A stretch of DNA of 64,000 nt from Fistulifera solaris. Taxonomy: Eukaryota; Bacillariophyta; Bacillariophyceae; Naviculales; Stauroneidaceae. The position numbers were made by a program, and so were the translations under genes. Below are positions 53,906-64,000 of the stretch, piece by piece. The DNA lies in contig AP026138.1 of the NCBI GenBank assembly GCA_030295235.1, forward strand, positions 868,001 to 932,000, given 5' to 3'. The notes beneath the pieces are model-generated. The model did not search any database and was not told where the DNA came from. It saw nothing but the letters and a program-made list of their open reading frames with translations. Positions within the stretch are counted from its first letter, which is position 1, and the number at the start of each line of letters is the position of its first letter.

Positions 53906-54550
53906 TCAAGAGAGTTTCATTTTGCTAGCTATCATTCGTAATCAAACTCCCGTCGCTTCTATCAGCTTAATGAAAACAACTCCGCTCCTTTTTGCTTAAA
54001 AGGACTCGTTTCAATTGCTAGTTGGCCTGTGCTACCTGGTAAAGCACTTTCGAGAGGCGTAGAAGGAATTCCTCTGAATCTTGTACCTAAAGTTTGCCCA
54101 CCGCACCAGACTCACTTAAGCTTAGAACAAAATGACTTAAATCGACTCAAGGACTGCGTAAGTAGAGTTCGTATGGAAAGGCTCCGCGTTTTGTAGGACG
54201 CTTAAACCCACTTTGTCCTTAGATCGTTTTCCTCGACACCAGTCACAAGCACGTCAACCTCTGAGTTTAAGGCTTTTTCACCCAGCTAGCTTGTTCTTTC
54301 CAAGGAAAGAGAAAATGTGAAGCGCAAACGCAATAAACTGACGCATAATCGCACGAAGAAATATAAATATTTCCTCTTGTGACAGACCTTCATAGCATAC
54401 AGTAGTGTAAAGAAGGAATAGTGAAAATCATCGGAGCACGGAGTTTATAAGAAAAAGTCATTGCCGTTGCACCTTTAAATATAGAGTCAAAATGTACTAG
54501 AAAGAATAATGCAGTCATTGTCTCAAATCCGCTAAGTCGAGCGGCGCGCG
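53906..54550. other. Intergenic, no gene seen
   Basis: This 645-bp region between the small unknown gene and the Ser-rich cluster has no recognised feature. Confidence 0.45.
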
Positions 54551-56804
54551 ATGCATTTTCGATCGCCGCGCCGCCCTCTCCGCCACGCCACGCTGATGAT
54601 ACCGCAAACGGCAAACAAAAATTTTGCCGGAGTAATTCATTCGTCTCCAAAATTGAAATGGAATATATCATTGATAGAATATCGTAAGAGACAATATCGA
54701 CAAAGCAACGATCAACTCAAGCTCACCAATCTCGTCAGCGAAGCAATCTTGTGCCCGAAGGAATTAAAAGAAGGCGAAAGCGCTCTAGAAAGACCCACGA
54801 ACACAGCATTTCCTTGTAAGAAATCGTTCTCGGAAAGCGCAATGATTACACCTCATATCACAGGCTCGCAAGTTATTTTACCAAGGGATCCTGCCAATAC
54901 TATATCGCCTTTGAGCGTCGTTAGCTCTGAATCAGTTGTGTCGACTGCTTCGAATAGATGGAAAAGCATAAGCAGATCTAACTTTCGGAAGCTTCCGATC
55001 GCTGAAAGCTCTACGGCTTGTGTCAATGCGTCGCATTTTGAGGATTCGGCAAAAACGGAGAATGTAACAAAGGAACAATTGTTACGTCGTCCTTTAATCC
55101 GTCGAGAATCGTTGTCGGTGAAAGATTTGCTCGCTCAGGTTGTGGAGGAACCAGGTTTTACTGCGCGGTTGTCGAAATCGATGACAGACCTCAAAACGTC
55201 CGTTAAATCGACTCACGAGAGCTCCAAAGAAAATAGATCGGTTCCGCGTCGTGACTATATGCCAGTAGAGGTATTAGCCCTGCAGACGATGGATTTGGAA
55301 GACGAAGAGAGGGCCGTTCTATGCAGTCGGTTATCACGGTCAATGACTGATTTGCAATTATCCCCTAAAGCAAAGGCGTTCGATAATATAACGATGGCTA
55401 GCAAGGTCCGGCGAAAACTTGCGCTCACAAAGTCGGACTCTTCTCAGTACATGATGCCCGCTTTACCAGTTCGAGAAGATAGTTTCAATTTATCGGACAA
55501 CCAGAATGCTCAATTTTCAACCCCAATACCAGCGAACCGAGATGCCTACATCGATAAACTGATCAGGAAGAGTACTTTATCAGTCAAGTCGTCTTGGTAC
55601 AAGAAACAATTATCGCAGGCAGCGCAGCCTCCCGAAGTGCACGCAAGTTTTGCTACCAGTGAGCCCCCCTGTGAAACAGAACATTCTTATAAACTCACTG
55701 GACGCAAATGTCCGAAAAAGTGACAACCATCATTCGAGTACAGCGCTCACATCACCAATGGCAAAGGGACTGGTAAGCAGTCAATTTTCAAGGTCAATGA
55801 ACGACCTATCTACGTCGCAGCAGTCCTTTCATGTCCGACTATCTCGCTCTCATTCGTCGGAAAGGATGCCTGTGATGCCACTGCGTCGTGGCAGCGTTGG
55901 GATTGGTAGTAGAAGTAATCAAGATTTGCCGCAAGGTGAAAGGTCAAGAGTTTCCGCTGTGCTAGTTGATTCTCCACAGCAATCAACACCAACAGTCAGT
56001 TCGAAAACACATTCACAATTGAGCAAACCATGGGGCTGGTCCGAAACGTCAACTTTGAAGCGCAGTTCGTTATCAAGTTTATCAACGGACTTATCCGGAC
56101 CACCGTGTGAACATCCGGATCTTCGTCGGCCTTATTCGTCGGAACAAATGCCGATGAAGCCAATGCGTCGTGATAGCTTAGCGGCCCCCGATAACGAGAC
56201 CTCACTGTCAAAGCCAGCTCCCGCCGAAGTGCACGCACCATACAGCCTATCAAAGGACATTGAAGAACTGATATTGAAAAGCGCTTCATCGGTAAAATCT
56301 CTTTGGCATTTGAAGCAAGCCGTTGATGCGCAAGATCTTTTTCCCAAAGAAACGAGAAATGTACTCAACGACACGTCTCCTATCCTATCGAATATGACTA
56401 GAAAAAATTCTACAAGTGAGCCCTCTGTGTCACCGGGGTTAGCTCGTGTTTCGAACTCTATGTCGGAACTTCGTTCAGTGCTTTCATCCTCCAATAATGG
56501 AGTTGTGTTCTCGGAGCTATCTCGCTGTCATACATCTGCGAGCATGCCTACAAAGCCGATGCGTCGCGGAAGTATCAATGCTGAAATTGCGTTTGCTGGA
56601 CATGGCTCCAATCTGCATACACGCCGCACATTACCAGCAATGAATTCCCAACCCACGCAATCACAGCATCCTGGTGTATCCGTCGACGAAGCAGAAGAAA
56701 GAGAACCTGGACTAGCTATTGCTAGACCCGTTGCAAAGTCCAACATCTTTTTTGACACAACTCGGTCCAGAAAATCTGTGCTTGGGGAGTCACCTAACAG
56801 TTAG
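54551..56804 (+). CDS. Ser-rich repeat protein A of a three-gene cluster, frame broken once
   Basis: The start is ATG at 54551 (or the ATG 15 codons later, MIPQTANKNF). An extra base in the C6 run at 55664-55669 joins EPPVKQNILINSLDAN, giving 750 residues. There is no known domain. Repeats are clear: S-x-S-M-T/N/S-D/E-L occurs four times (SKSMTDL, SRSMTDL, SRSMNDL, SNSMSEL). A motif S-S-x-x-M-P-x-K-P-x-R-R-x-S occurs about four times (MPALPVREDS, MPVMPLRRGS, MPMKPMRRDS, MPTKPMRRGS). R-K-S-x-L-S-V-K-S/D-x-W/L recurs (RKSTLSVKSSW, LKSASSVKSLW). The RRxS motifs look like basophilic-kinase or 14-3-3 sites. There is no signal peptide, so it is likely intracellular. Gene C shares the MPxKPxRR motif. 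Confidence 0.72.
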
Positions 56805-57800
56805 GGTCCCTGGAAGTTTAAGGACAAGAAGTTGTCTCGACAAGCACTTAATCGACCGTGATAATGCTGAGTTGAGGTTTCTCCGTGTTTCAGTTTGGTG
56901 TCAAAGATTTTGGTTAGACGAGATATGAGACAACCCTAGGTAACGAGGCTAGCGAAATAGTTCTATTGGAACGGGTTTGCACCTAGTATTGTTAAGCTTT
57001 TTTTTCGCACACCAGCTCTTTTGTTCCCTAGGTTTTGATCCAGGTCGCAAAAAATCAAAAACGGCAAGTGAAAAAGACTCTTTTGACTTTTCATGAACAT
57101 GTTACATTATTTTGGTTTTTAGCTGCTTTCTAGAGCTGCTTTCTAGCTTGCGCTCCTTAGCAATGAGGGTCGCTACCTAGGTGCGCCTTAGCTTCTTCGG
57201 CCTGGTTGCTTAGGTTAGAGAGTCTATAGAGTATAGAGTTGCTACTGGGTACTGGGTAAGGTTATAAAGGATGAAGAAGATGACAGATGACAGATGACTG
57301 TACTTGTACTTGACTATTGGCTGTTGGTAGAAAGTCATGGTCATTGTTCGTAAACGTTAACATTTGACATTAACCATTAACATGTCATTGTTTCGTCTCT
57401 ACAGTATATAGTGAATTATGAATTATGAATTAATAGTTACCTATTATGTACGTTGTATTTCGAATTTCGAAGTTCGAAGGATACTACGTACTTTTGTACT
57501 TTTGCTTTTTCTTTCGTCTAACGCTCTACAAATTGGTGCAGAGTGCAGAGGAGTCTTTCTGTCTTTCTACATTACAGTAGGAGGTCCCAAAGAGCAGAAG
57601 CCTTTAAGGCCAGACGCAAAAAGCGCCCCGCGATAGTCTTCGCACTTCGCACGACAATAAGATTTTTCACCCCTTGAATTCTCAAGAAACGACGACGAAA
57701 GGAAGCGAATAAACGCTTTGACAAAGTCAGCTGGATCGCATAGCCTTCTGCAACCTGAAAAGGTGCATTGAAACTGACTTCATTGTTATAAATCGTCGCA
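56805..57800. other. Intergenic within the Ser-rich cluster, AT-rich
   Basis: This 996-bp region has no recognised gene. It contains short local repeats such as AGCTGCTTTCTAG (twice near 57121) and TATAGAGTATAGAG near 57225. Confidence 0.5.
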
Positions 57801-59490
57801 ATGAGACGAGAAGATTGCGAAGATTTGCCTATCCAAGAGGAATTTGGAACTCCGATGTCATCGCGACTCGTTTCACCCGCTCAAGAATCTGTTTATGCGG
57901 AAATATTAGTAAACCATTCGCATGCGCTCCTCGTGTCGCCGTTGGGTGAAGATCTTTCTCCAATGAAGCGTTTGCCTGTTCCTATGATGTCGGCGCTAGA
58001 AGCATGTCGAATTCGCCGTTCAAAACTTCCCATAATGAGAGACACAAACAGAAGAGAGGCAGCCTTCGCAGCGTCGTCAAGGAAACTCGAAGGACTTGCT
58101 CGAGCAAAGTCAATGGCTCTTATGAGTAGCACAACGAAAGCTTCTTCCAGAGAATCACAGTCTTATACTAAAAGCAGTCTATCGGTCACGAAACACTCTT
58201 CGAATCCTGATCTTCGACTGCAAAATGTGCAACTCGACCGCATCGCACCATGATGAGTAACGCACGGTGGAACAATGCCCGATCTGAGAGACTCAACAAA
58301 TCATGTGACTTGAAAAATGTGTTTATAACCGACTGTTTGGTCGACATGGGCAGGATGCGCTGTGATAATCCTGGGGCAAACTCGTCATTAGACCTGCAAG
58401 GCGTATTTGGCAAATCCTCGGACAAGGTAGATACTGGAAGGAAGAATTCGGGTGGAGATTCACGGCGTAGTCTCGGTGACTCTGCAAGTAAATTAGACGA
58501 GCGGTCAGCATTGGCTCCTCGACGTCCGGTACGATTGCTGAGCCCCTTAAAAAAGAACAGGCATTATTCAACACCGGAACTTGGATGTATGCTTGGCGAT
58601 TTCGAAAAGAAACAAAGGAAAGCCTCAATGAATGATGGATGGGATGACTCGGAGAATACGGAAGGATCCCTAGAATTAAGCAATGTATTTCCAGAATATC
58701 AGCGAGAGCAAAGCCACGCTCCTGTAAGACACGGTAAAAGTCGAAGTATTACTCGGACAAATTCAAGCATCGACTTGCTCAATGTTTTCGGAGGATCGCT
58801 ACATGGATTGGATACGTCTCTATCGAAAGGATCAGCATCCGCTTCAATGAGTAACTTTCGAGCAACGCCCCTAAAATCACCCAGAAGTCTCAAAGCAGCA
58901 AGAAAATCAACAAGTACAGCTCAAGCCCAAATCTAGGCCACAATCGTTACGTATCTCCCACAAGTGTGATGGACGTGAACAATTCCTCGGATGCTCATTC
59001 CACAGGCAACGTAATTTGGAGTCATCAAATGAAGTCGGGAAATGCGTGTTCAGAACGACCGAAAAACGTATTCATTCAGGGCATGTCGACAAATGCAAAT
59101 TATACTCGAAGGACTCAATTAACATCAGTGAATACGAAAATGATTCCCGGTCGAACATCCCATGAACTTCTGACGTCGATGCAATCGTTACAACCACAAC
59201 GCCCAGCGGCAGGGTTGCAAAAATACAGCTCCACCCCAGAACTTGGTGGAAGAGATCGAAATTCACGATCAAGAACATTTGAAAACGGCCTTTCAAGCCA
59301 TAGGATGGAAAATGCCTATTGGAAGCCGAATAAATCGAACGGTCATGGAAATGTTCTTATAAAAGCAATCACTCCTCCCACCTCGGCGATACCATTAAAT
59401 CGCGGCGTCACACGAACTACCTCATCGCTTGATTTGAGCTTAGTCTTCGGTTCATCTCTTGAGCATATCGAAGGACGCTGCAATAGTTAA
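57801..59490 (+). CDS. Ser-rich repeat protein B, frame broken twice
   Basis: Three consecutive frames (57801-58253, 58250-58936, 58966-59490) read as one 563-residue protein if one base is missing near 58245-58252 and one in the A4 run at 58903-58906. The second join gives KYSSSPNLGHNRYVSP, which matches other repeats in the same protein. Repeat 1 is S-S/G-L/I-D/E-L-x-x-V-F-(G), as SSLDLQGVFG, GSLELSNVFP, SSIDLLNVFG and SSLDLSLVFG. Repeat 2 is Y-S-T-P-E-L-G (HYSTPELGCML, KYSSTPELGGR, KYSSSPNLGHN, HSSNPDLRLQN). A SPLKKNR motif precedes repeat 2. There is no known domain, signal or membrane span. It is probably a phosphorylated intracellular protein. Confidence 0.7.
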
Positions 59491-60592
59491 TTCAACTTTA
59501 AAGTTAAATAGTTTGTGGATAAATCGGATTTAAAATCACAAAAGTTGAACTTACCCGTAATCCGTAAATGAATCTGATGAAACAAAATCCACCAAGCTTC
59601 TTTATCTTTGGGCACCAATAGGGCACCAAAGTATGAGAAGAAACCTGGTAACGATAATACAGACCGAGACGCTCTTTCAATCTTTAACACAAGTGTCTAT
59701 CCAGTAAGTGTATTTGTATGAGAAGTTGTATATGACATGAACTTAATGCAGTCCACATTTTTCGGGACTGAGACTAAATTCATTCCGAGAAATTGATAAT
59801 CACCGGTTTACATAGAGAAGAGACTGATGTCAACAACCAGTTCTCGAAACGAATCATTTTTAACCGACTTAAGGGCAAGCAATGAAGCAATGAGCTGCAA
59901 CAATTAACTGGTGCCGGGACTGATCAGCGGCTGAGTCGATGGTGCTTTACAGTAGAGAAAGTAATACTATAAAAGGACAAGTTTCCAAAAAAAAGTACTG
60001 TAGCCAGTCCGCGATTGATATTATTTATACAAAGACCATAGTAGGGCTAAAAGCCCCTATTTGTTTGTAGATCTTTGCTGTTTCCCGCCTTATGGATATA
60101 TTGGACTCGCGACTCCGTTTCATGTTTCATCGATGTGTTATTACCGGAGTAATTCTTATACTCTTATACCGAGCATCAAGACTTTCTACTTTCTATCGTG
60201 TCATTTCCTTGCTTTCTATGACCTGTGTCACGAAGTGGCTGCGATATAATAGGGAATGTAGCATTGACTCTCTAAGAAACTAGAAACAGAGTTATAGTCA
60301 GCGAATCAAATGTCAAATTTCAGCCGTGCCTTCTACTTTATTAGTATAACAAGAACTGTTACTTAGGTTGAACATTGAAGGGCAATTGCAAGCGTCGTTT
60401 TTTTAGTACTTGAAATCGCATATTGGGACTTAGAAGAAGAGCTTTTCGCTTTTCTGCACGGGCAACGATTGCTCCCCCAACACTCCACCTATCAAAAATA
60501 ATCAAAACTGGGAAACGTCGACGAACTACGAATAGCGGCATCAATCAACAAAATCGAACATTAAACACAAGAGAGAGATCTTGCTTCATCAA
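59491..60592. other. Intergenic within the Ser-rich cluster
   Basis: This 1.1-kb region has short frames at 60061-60283 and 60359-60656 with no recognisable features. The final 150 bp before 60593 encode basic but non-specific sequence. Confidence 0.5.
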
Positions 60593-62032
60593 ATGGCAAG
60601 CAGGGTGCGGAATCGAGCATCTTTTGTTCCCCCACTTGAGAATCGACAGCAATTAGAAATGCCGTTAAGCATGTCATCGTGTCAGCAGCGCAAAGCGCCC
60701 TCGAAGACGCTTATTGAAACTGCCCTGAATGTGTCTCCTCATCAACCGACGACACCACTATCTTTTCCATCTAAGAAAGGAATACAGGATCCTGCTACAG
60801 CCGGAAAGAAGAGAACACCGCAAAGACAGTCTCCAGTCACTTCTCTGGATATTTTTCTGGCTTCTTCTTCTCGTAAATCAAAGAATCGCGTCAAAAGTCC
60901 CAAAGGCGTTACTGAGCTCCCAGGAAAATCGTCAAGCTTGTTATCACCTACGAAAAACGATTTTTTCTACAAAATGAAGCAGGAAGATCCACCAGCTGTC
61001 GTCGCAAGCGAACAGCCTACGCAGTCGCCTCATCAATCTGCTGTAAAGGACGCTGAGGGATGTAGAACGACTTTATCAGGTCAGGCGAAGTGCGAGAAAT
61101 CACCAACGTGCTGTCCTGCACTTGATTCTATCGCAAGCACAAGCTCTGATGTGTCGCCGCAAAAACCGAAGCGGATATCTGATGCAGAGCCTTTAGCATC
61201 GGATAATAAGCCTCCTACGCAACCATCTCCAACTCAATGCAATACAGCACAGGACAAAACTGACCCAGTGCTAAACAAGAACGTCGATAGCATTCCCACC
61301 AAGCCGGCGAGAACTTTGAGCAAAGGTGCAAAGACACAGAATGCCGTCTTTCGTCCCAAGACGCCACAAAAACGATTCCTAAAGAAGGGGATCAAGCTTA
61401 GTCCTACTCTTTTCATGGCGTCCATCTCATCACGTGCTGCTAAGATGAAAGCTATTGCAGAGTCCCCAAAAGCATTGAGGAATCTATTTGTGGGCATTGT
61501 GTCACCGAAATCCGCAGACGACGATACCCATTCGATCGAAACGCCCACGAAAAATACGAAGACAGCAGAGGCAACAAACTTCCGCCGCATGATGGCACCT
61601 GACTTGACCGTATCAGCATCCGAAGCTAATGACAGCAGCTCCTCCTTGAAGATTTCTGACTTATCGGATACACCGAGTCGGGCGAAGCAAATATCGCTAC
61701 CCGAGTTGTTGGGCCGATCTTTGCAGCACGACGTAAACGGTGAGGACAGTATGGACGATATGTTCGGAAAAGACGGTGAAAGCGAGACAACCGTTACCGA
61801 AGATCAGCGTACGCCCCTGTGCTATGACCGTTGGCACTGTTCAACGCCATGTCTACCATCGCCTAGTTTCGCTTTCCACCAGACCTCGGTGCGACGCTTG
61901 GCTTGCAGTCCAACTCACGGCAACAGCAACAGCAAGAACAATTCGGTTAACTTGCAACTCAACGCTTCTTCTTCTTCGGATTTATTCATGCCGACTAAAC
62001 CTCGTCGCTACAATAGCAGAGATTGTTCCTAA
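60593..62032 (+). CDS. Ser-rich repeat protein C
   Basis: The protein has 479 residues in one exon from AAATGG at 60593. It is rich in Ser, Pro, Thr and Lys. SPxK motifs are frequent (RVKSPKGV, LLSPTKND, VSPQKPKR, IVSPKSAD, FRPKTPQKR). The end reads SSSSDLFMPTKPRRYNSRDC, which repeats the MPxKPxRRxS motif of protein A. A short acidic region follows the middle (DSMDDMFGKDGESE). There is no known domain, signal peptide or membrane span. SP/TP sites suggest proline-directed phosphorylation. The same strand and shared motif mark it as a member of a local family with A and B, though overall sequence similarity is low. Confidence 0.75.
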   Translation: MASRVRNRASFVPPLENRQQLEMPLSMSSCQQRKAPSKTLIETALNVSPHQPTTPLSFPSKKGIQDPATAGKKRTPQRQSPVTSLDIFLASSSRKSKNRVKSPKGVTELPGKSSSLLSPTKNDFFYKMKQEDPPAVVASEQPTQSPHQSAVKDAEGCRTTLSGQAKCEKSPTCCPALDSIASTSSDVSPQKPKRISDAEPLASDNKPPTQPSPTQCNTAQDKTDPVLNKNVDSIPTKPARTLSKGAKTQNAVFRPKTPQKRFLKKGIKLSPTLFMASISSRAAKMKAIAESPKALRNLFVGIVSPKSADDDTHSIETPTKNTKTAEATNFRRMMAPDLTVSASEANDSSSSLKISDLSDTPSRAKQISLPELLGRSLQHDVNGEDSMDDMFGKDGESETTVTEDQRTPLCYDRWHCSTPCLPSPSFAFHQTSVRRLACSPTHGNSNSKNNSVNLQLNASSSSDLFMPTKPRRYNSRDCS

Positions 62033-62145
62033 TAGCAATCGCCAAAATTTTCCCAGCAAGGATGAATTTCCTCAAACTAACATTTTGATAGGACAACTTT
62101 TTAATCTGGAACACGGTTATAACACATGTGCGGTATACTGCAGTT

Positions 62146-63396
62146 CTATTTGCCCATTTCCATGGTTGAATTGTGACATTCTGTCGGAGCTGATGTAGGT
62201 TCTGGTGTGGGCTCGGGGACAACCGGAACTGGTACAGCAGTTTCATCTTCGCAGTCATGCGTCGAGCTTTCTTTGAGTACCGTAGGTGCAGGTGTTGGGG
62301 CGCAATCATGAGCCATATCGTGATAGAAATAGATCCAATGAAGATTGAAACCTCCTGCCAAGATATTAATGCGAAGTGGCTGCAGTCCTGTTGTTGTTAC
62401 CTCCATTTGCACAGCAACGGTCTCGAAGCTTTCCCACGCACTTGTCACCGGCATCCCATCCACAAAAGCAACAACGCGTTGCGATCCGACATCCATTTCA
62501 AATGCTCCTTCTCCATCTGGGGACGCTACGTTCATGGAAACTTTATACTTGCCGACCATGGGGAAATCGACCATGTACTCAACGTAGTCTCCAGGGTCCA
62601 GAAACCCAACGATTCCGATCCCCTCCGTCGATGTCTCAACTTCAACACCTTGCATGGTAGAATAGTCTGCCGCATCGACCATGAACGTCCACTTATCGAC
62701 CTCGTCCGGCACGAATTCCGAACTAGGAACTGGTGCTAAGGTTGGAACACTCACCGGTGGCAAGACGGGCGGAGCTACGGGGGTCATGCCAGGTACAATA
62801 GTCGGTGAACTAACAGGGGAAGTGACAGGAGAGCCGACTGGAACCATCACTGGTGTTGCAACAGGAGCCATGGTAGCTGGGGTCGCAACAGGGGGACTTG
62901 CCGGTGACATTGTAGTTGTAGCTGGCGCAAGAGTTCCGTCCTGCTGTTTAAAGTACATCCAAAGCAAATTGAATCCCTGTTCCTCGACATTGACAGAAAG
63001 CGTGTAAGAACCAGCCGGAAGCGTGACAAATCGGCTGATAGGCTTGTATCGCTGCCAATTTCCGGATGCTGGAAGATCTTCAAAGGTTGCAAGAACTTCG
63101 CCCGTATCGGCATTCGTAATTGTGAAGCGACCCCCGCCATCGGGACTTGCTAGGCGAACTTGCAACAAATATGATTCCTCGACCGGAATTTCCATAGGAT
63201 ATTGAATAACGTCGCCGCTTTTCAACTGGGAAAGATTGTCAGTTCCTTCCGATGACGGCTCTGCGACAATCCCTTCACTAGCCGACAAAAACGGTACGGC
63301 TGGAATGAAGTGAAATAGTTTACTTTCTTGTGTGCGTCGCAAATACTTGGCATTTGCAACCGAAGCAATTAGCAACAGACAAAGGATTGATTTCAT
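62146..63396 (-). CDS. Secreted protein with two CBM6-like carbohydrate-binding modules
   Basis: The start at 63396 gives a clean signal peptide (MKSILCLLLIASVANA, then KYLRR). The product has 416 residues. Module 1 (~residues 60-155) reads IQYPMEIPVEESYLLQVRLA, then SPDGGGRFTIT, then WQRYKPISRFVTLPAGSYTL, and ends GFNLLWMYF. A Pro/Val/Thr linker (VATPVMVPVGSPVTSPV style) spans ~60 residues. Module 2 (~240-355) has DYVEYMVDFPMVGKYKVSMN, ASPDGEGAFEM, and GGFNLHWIYF. This is the CBM6/CBM35-type beta-sandwich pattern with the G-x-x-F-N-x-x-W-I/M-x-F end. A C-terminal Pro/Thr/Cys tail follows. No catalytic domain is present. It is likely an extracellular or cell-wall glycan-binding protein. Confidence 0.83.
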   Translation of the reverse strand: MKSILCLLLIASVANAKYLRRTQESKLFHFIPAVPFLSASEGIVAEPSSEGTDNLSQLKSGDVIQYPMEIPVEESYLLQVRLASPDGGGRFTITNADTGEVLATFEDLPASGNWQRYKPISRFVTLPAGSYTLSVNVEEQGFNLLWMYFKQQDGTLAPATTTMSPASPPVATPATMAPVATPVMVPVGSPVTSPVSSPTIVPGMTPVAPPVLPPVSVPTLAPVPSSEFVPDEVDKWTFMVDAADYSTMQGVEVETSTEGIGIVGFLDPGDYVEYMVDFPMVGKYKVSMNVASPDGEGAFEMDVGSQRVVAFVDGMPVTSAWESFETVAVQMEVTTTGLQPLRINILAGGFNLHWIYFYHDMAHDCAPTPAPTVLKESSTHDCEDETAVPVPVVPEPTPEPTSAPTECHNSTMEMGK

Positions 63397-64000
63397 GGTG
63401 ACTGACATAGCAATCAGGCATTTGATAGTCAATCAAATGAATGAATGAACGAAAGCGGAAACGAAAAGTGACCGCATGTCGATTTGCAAATAGCCTTCTC
63501 GCTAATGAATCTGATTGGGGAAATGCATGTCAAATACTCTACATAAAACGTGTATACAGTCGACAATAATGACCTTTCTTTTTTTCCGTTCGTCCGTGTC
63601 CGGCCGAAAACATGACGAATGACGAAGGCCTCGAAATAAATAAGAATGATGGCCTTGTCGCTTCACATTTTTTCATCTGTTTCTTCGAGAACGCATTGGC
63701 TCTGCTCAGCTGACAAACCATAATGAGTAATACGTAATTCGCACAAATCGGTTAACTGCATACGTGCTTCGATAGCCGCTTTAACGCGCCTCGACGACGC
63801 TTTTTGCAAAATTCAATGCAGATCAATTCTGCACCGACGGTATTTGCTGTTGCCTCTTTGTGCACATATCAAAGTAAAGGCCCTTGAAATAGTTGCTTAT
63901 GCCGATGAAAAGTCGAAAAAATAGCTCTGGAAAAGACGAACCGATAGGCAATCAAAAGTACAACGCCGATAATCGATGAGTCAAAATATTGGTACTGAAG
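63397..64000. other. Intergenic upstream of the CBM6-like gene
   Basis: This 604-bp stretch to the window end has no recognised gene. Short frames at 63539-63721 have no recognisable features. Confidence 0.5.

Noticed and set aside
10189-59490. Calling the frame-broken genes pseudogenes
   Set aside because: The breaks are single bases, mostly in homopolymers, the rest of each gene is intact, and several are single-copy essential factors; sequence error explains them better.
54551-62032. Ser-rich cluster as silaffin-like biosilica proteins
   Set aside because: Composition is suggestive, but none of the three has a signal peptide, and the repeats are RRxS/SPxK-type rather than the Lys-pair repeats of silaffins.

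Overview
The window looks like nuclear DNA of a photosynthetic stramenopile, almost certainly a diatom. The supports are plastid-type presequences with a hydrophobic signal followed by an Ala/Ser-Phe cleavage motif (7854-8651, 24691-25893), a light-harvesting-complex protein, two small heat-shock-factor genes, short GT-AG introns of about 70-145 bp, and several proteins of a style typical of diatoms. No species is named. Gene density is about one gene per 1.8 kb on both strands. No tRNA, rRNA, virus-like element or prokaryotic-style operon was recognised.

Layout. 0-8.7 kb: 3' part of exosome subunit RRP45, a decayed copy of its tail, a 68-bp minisatellite, a RAD18-like E3 ligase, a TPR-like protein, a membrane cyclophilin and a plastid Mpv17/PMP22 protein. 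8.8-18.2 kb: an unknown conserved protein, an S1-domain protein, the CWC16/YJU2 splicing factor, an LHC protein, a 2-kb repeat hub, and the tRNA t6A dehydratase Tcd1. 18.2-31.3 kb: calmodulin-like protein, a BET bromodomain protein, eIF4E, a pheophytinase-like hydrolase, the spliceosome disassembly factor TFIP11/Ntr1, and an unknown protein. 31.3-41.5 kb: a hAT-type MITE, a hairpin element, HSF, a glycosyltransferase-like type II membrane protein, a duplicated block, an ArfGAP, an unknown protein and RRP36. 42.5-54 kb: pyruvate kinase, a second hairpin element, two tandem bZIP paralogues, a globin with a 26-nt microexon, a second HSF and a small unknown protein. 54.5-64 kb: three same-strand genes for Ser-rich proteins with shared short repeats, and a secreted two-module CBM6-like protein.

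The genes form no single pathway. Loose themes are RNA processing (RRP45, S1 protein, CWC16, TFIP11, RRP36, Tcd1, eIF4E) and transcription/chromatin (BET, bZIP, HSF).

Two things matter most. First, at least ten genes are interrupted by one-base frame changes, mostly in short homopolymers, where the product plainly continues in another frame; this looks like systematic sequence error, and naive gene calls here will be broken. Second, the least explained content is the Ser-rich repeat-protein cluster at 54.5-62 kb, the palindrome arrays, and a pair of 68-69 bp hairpin elements whose arms show a compensatory base change.
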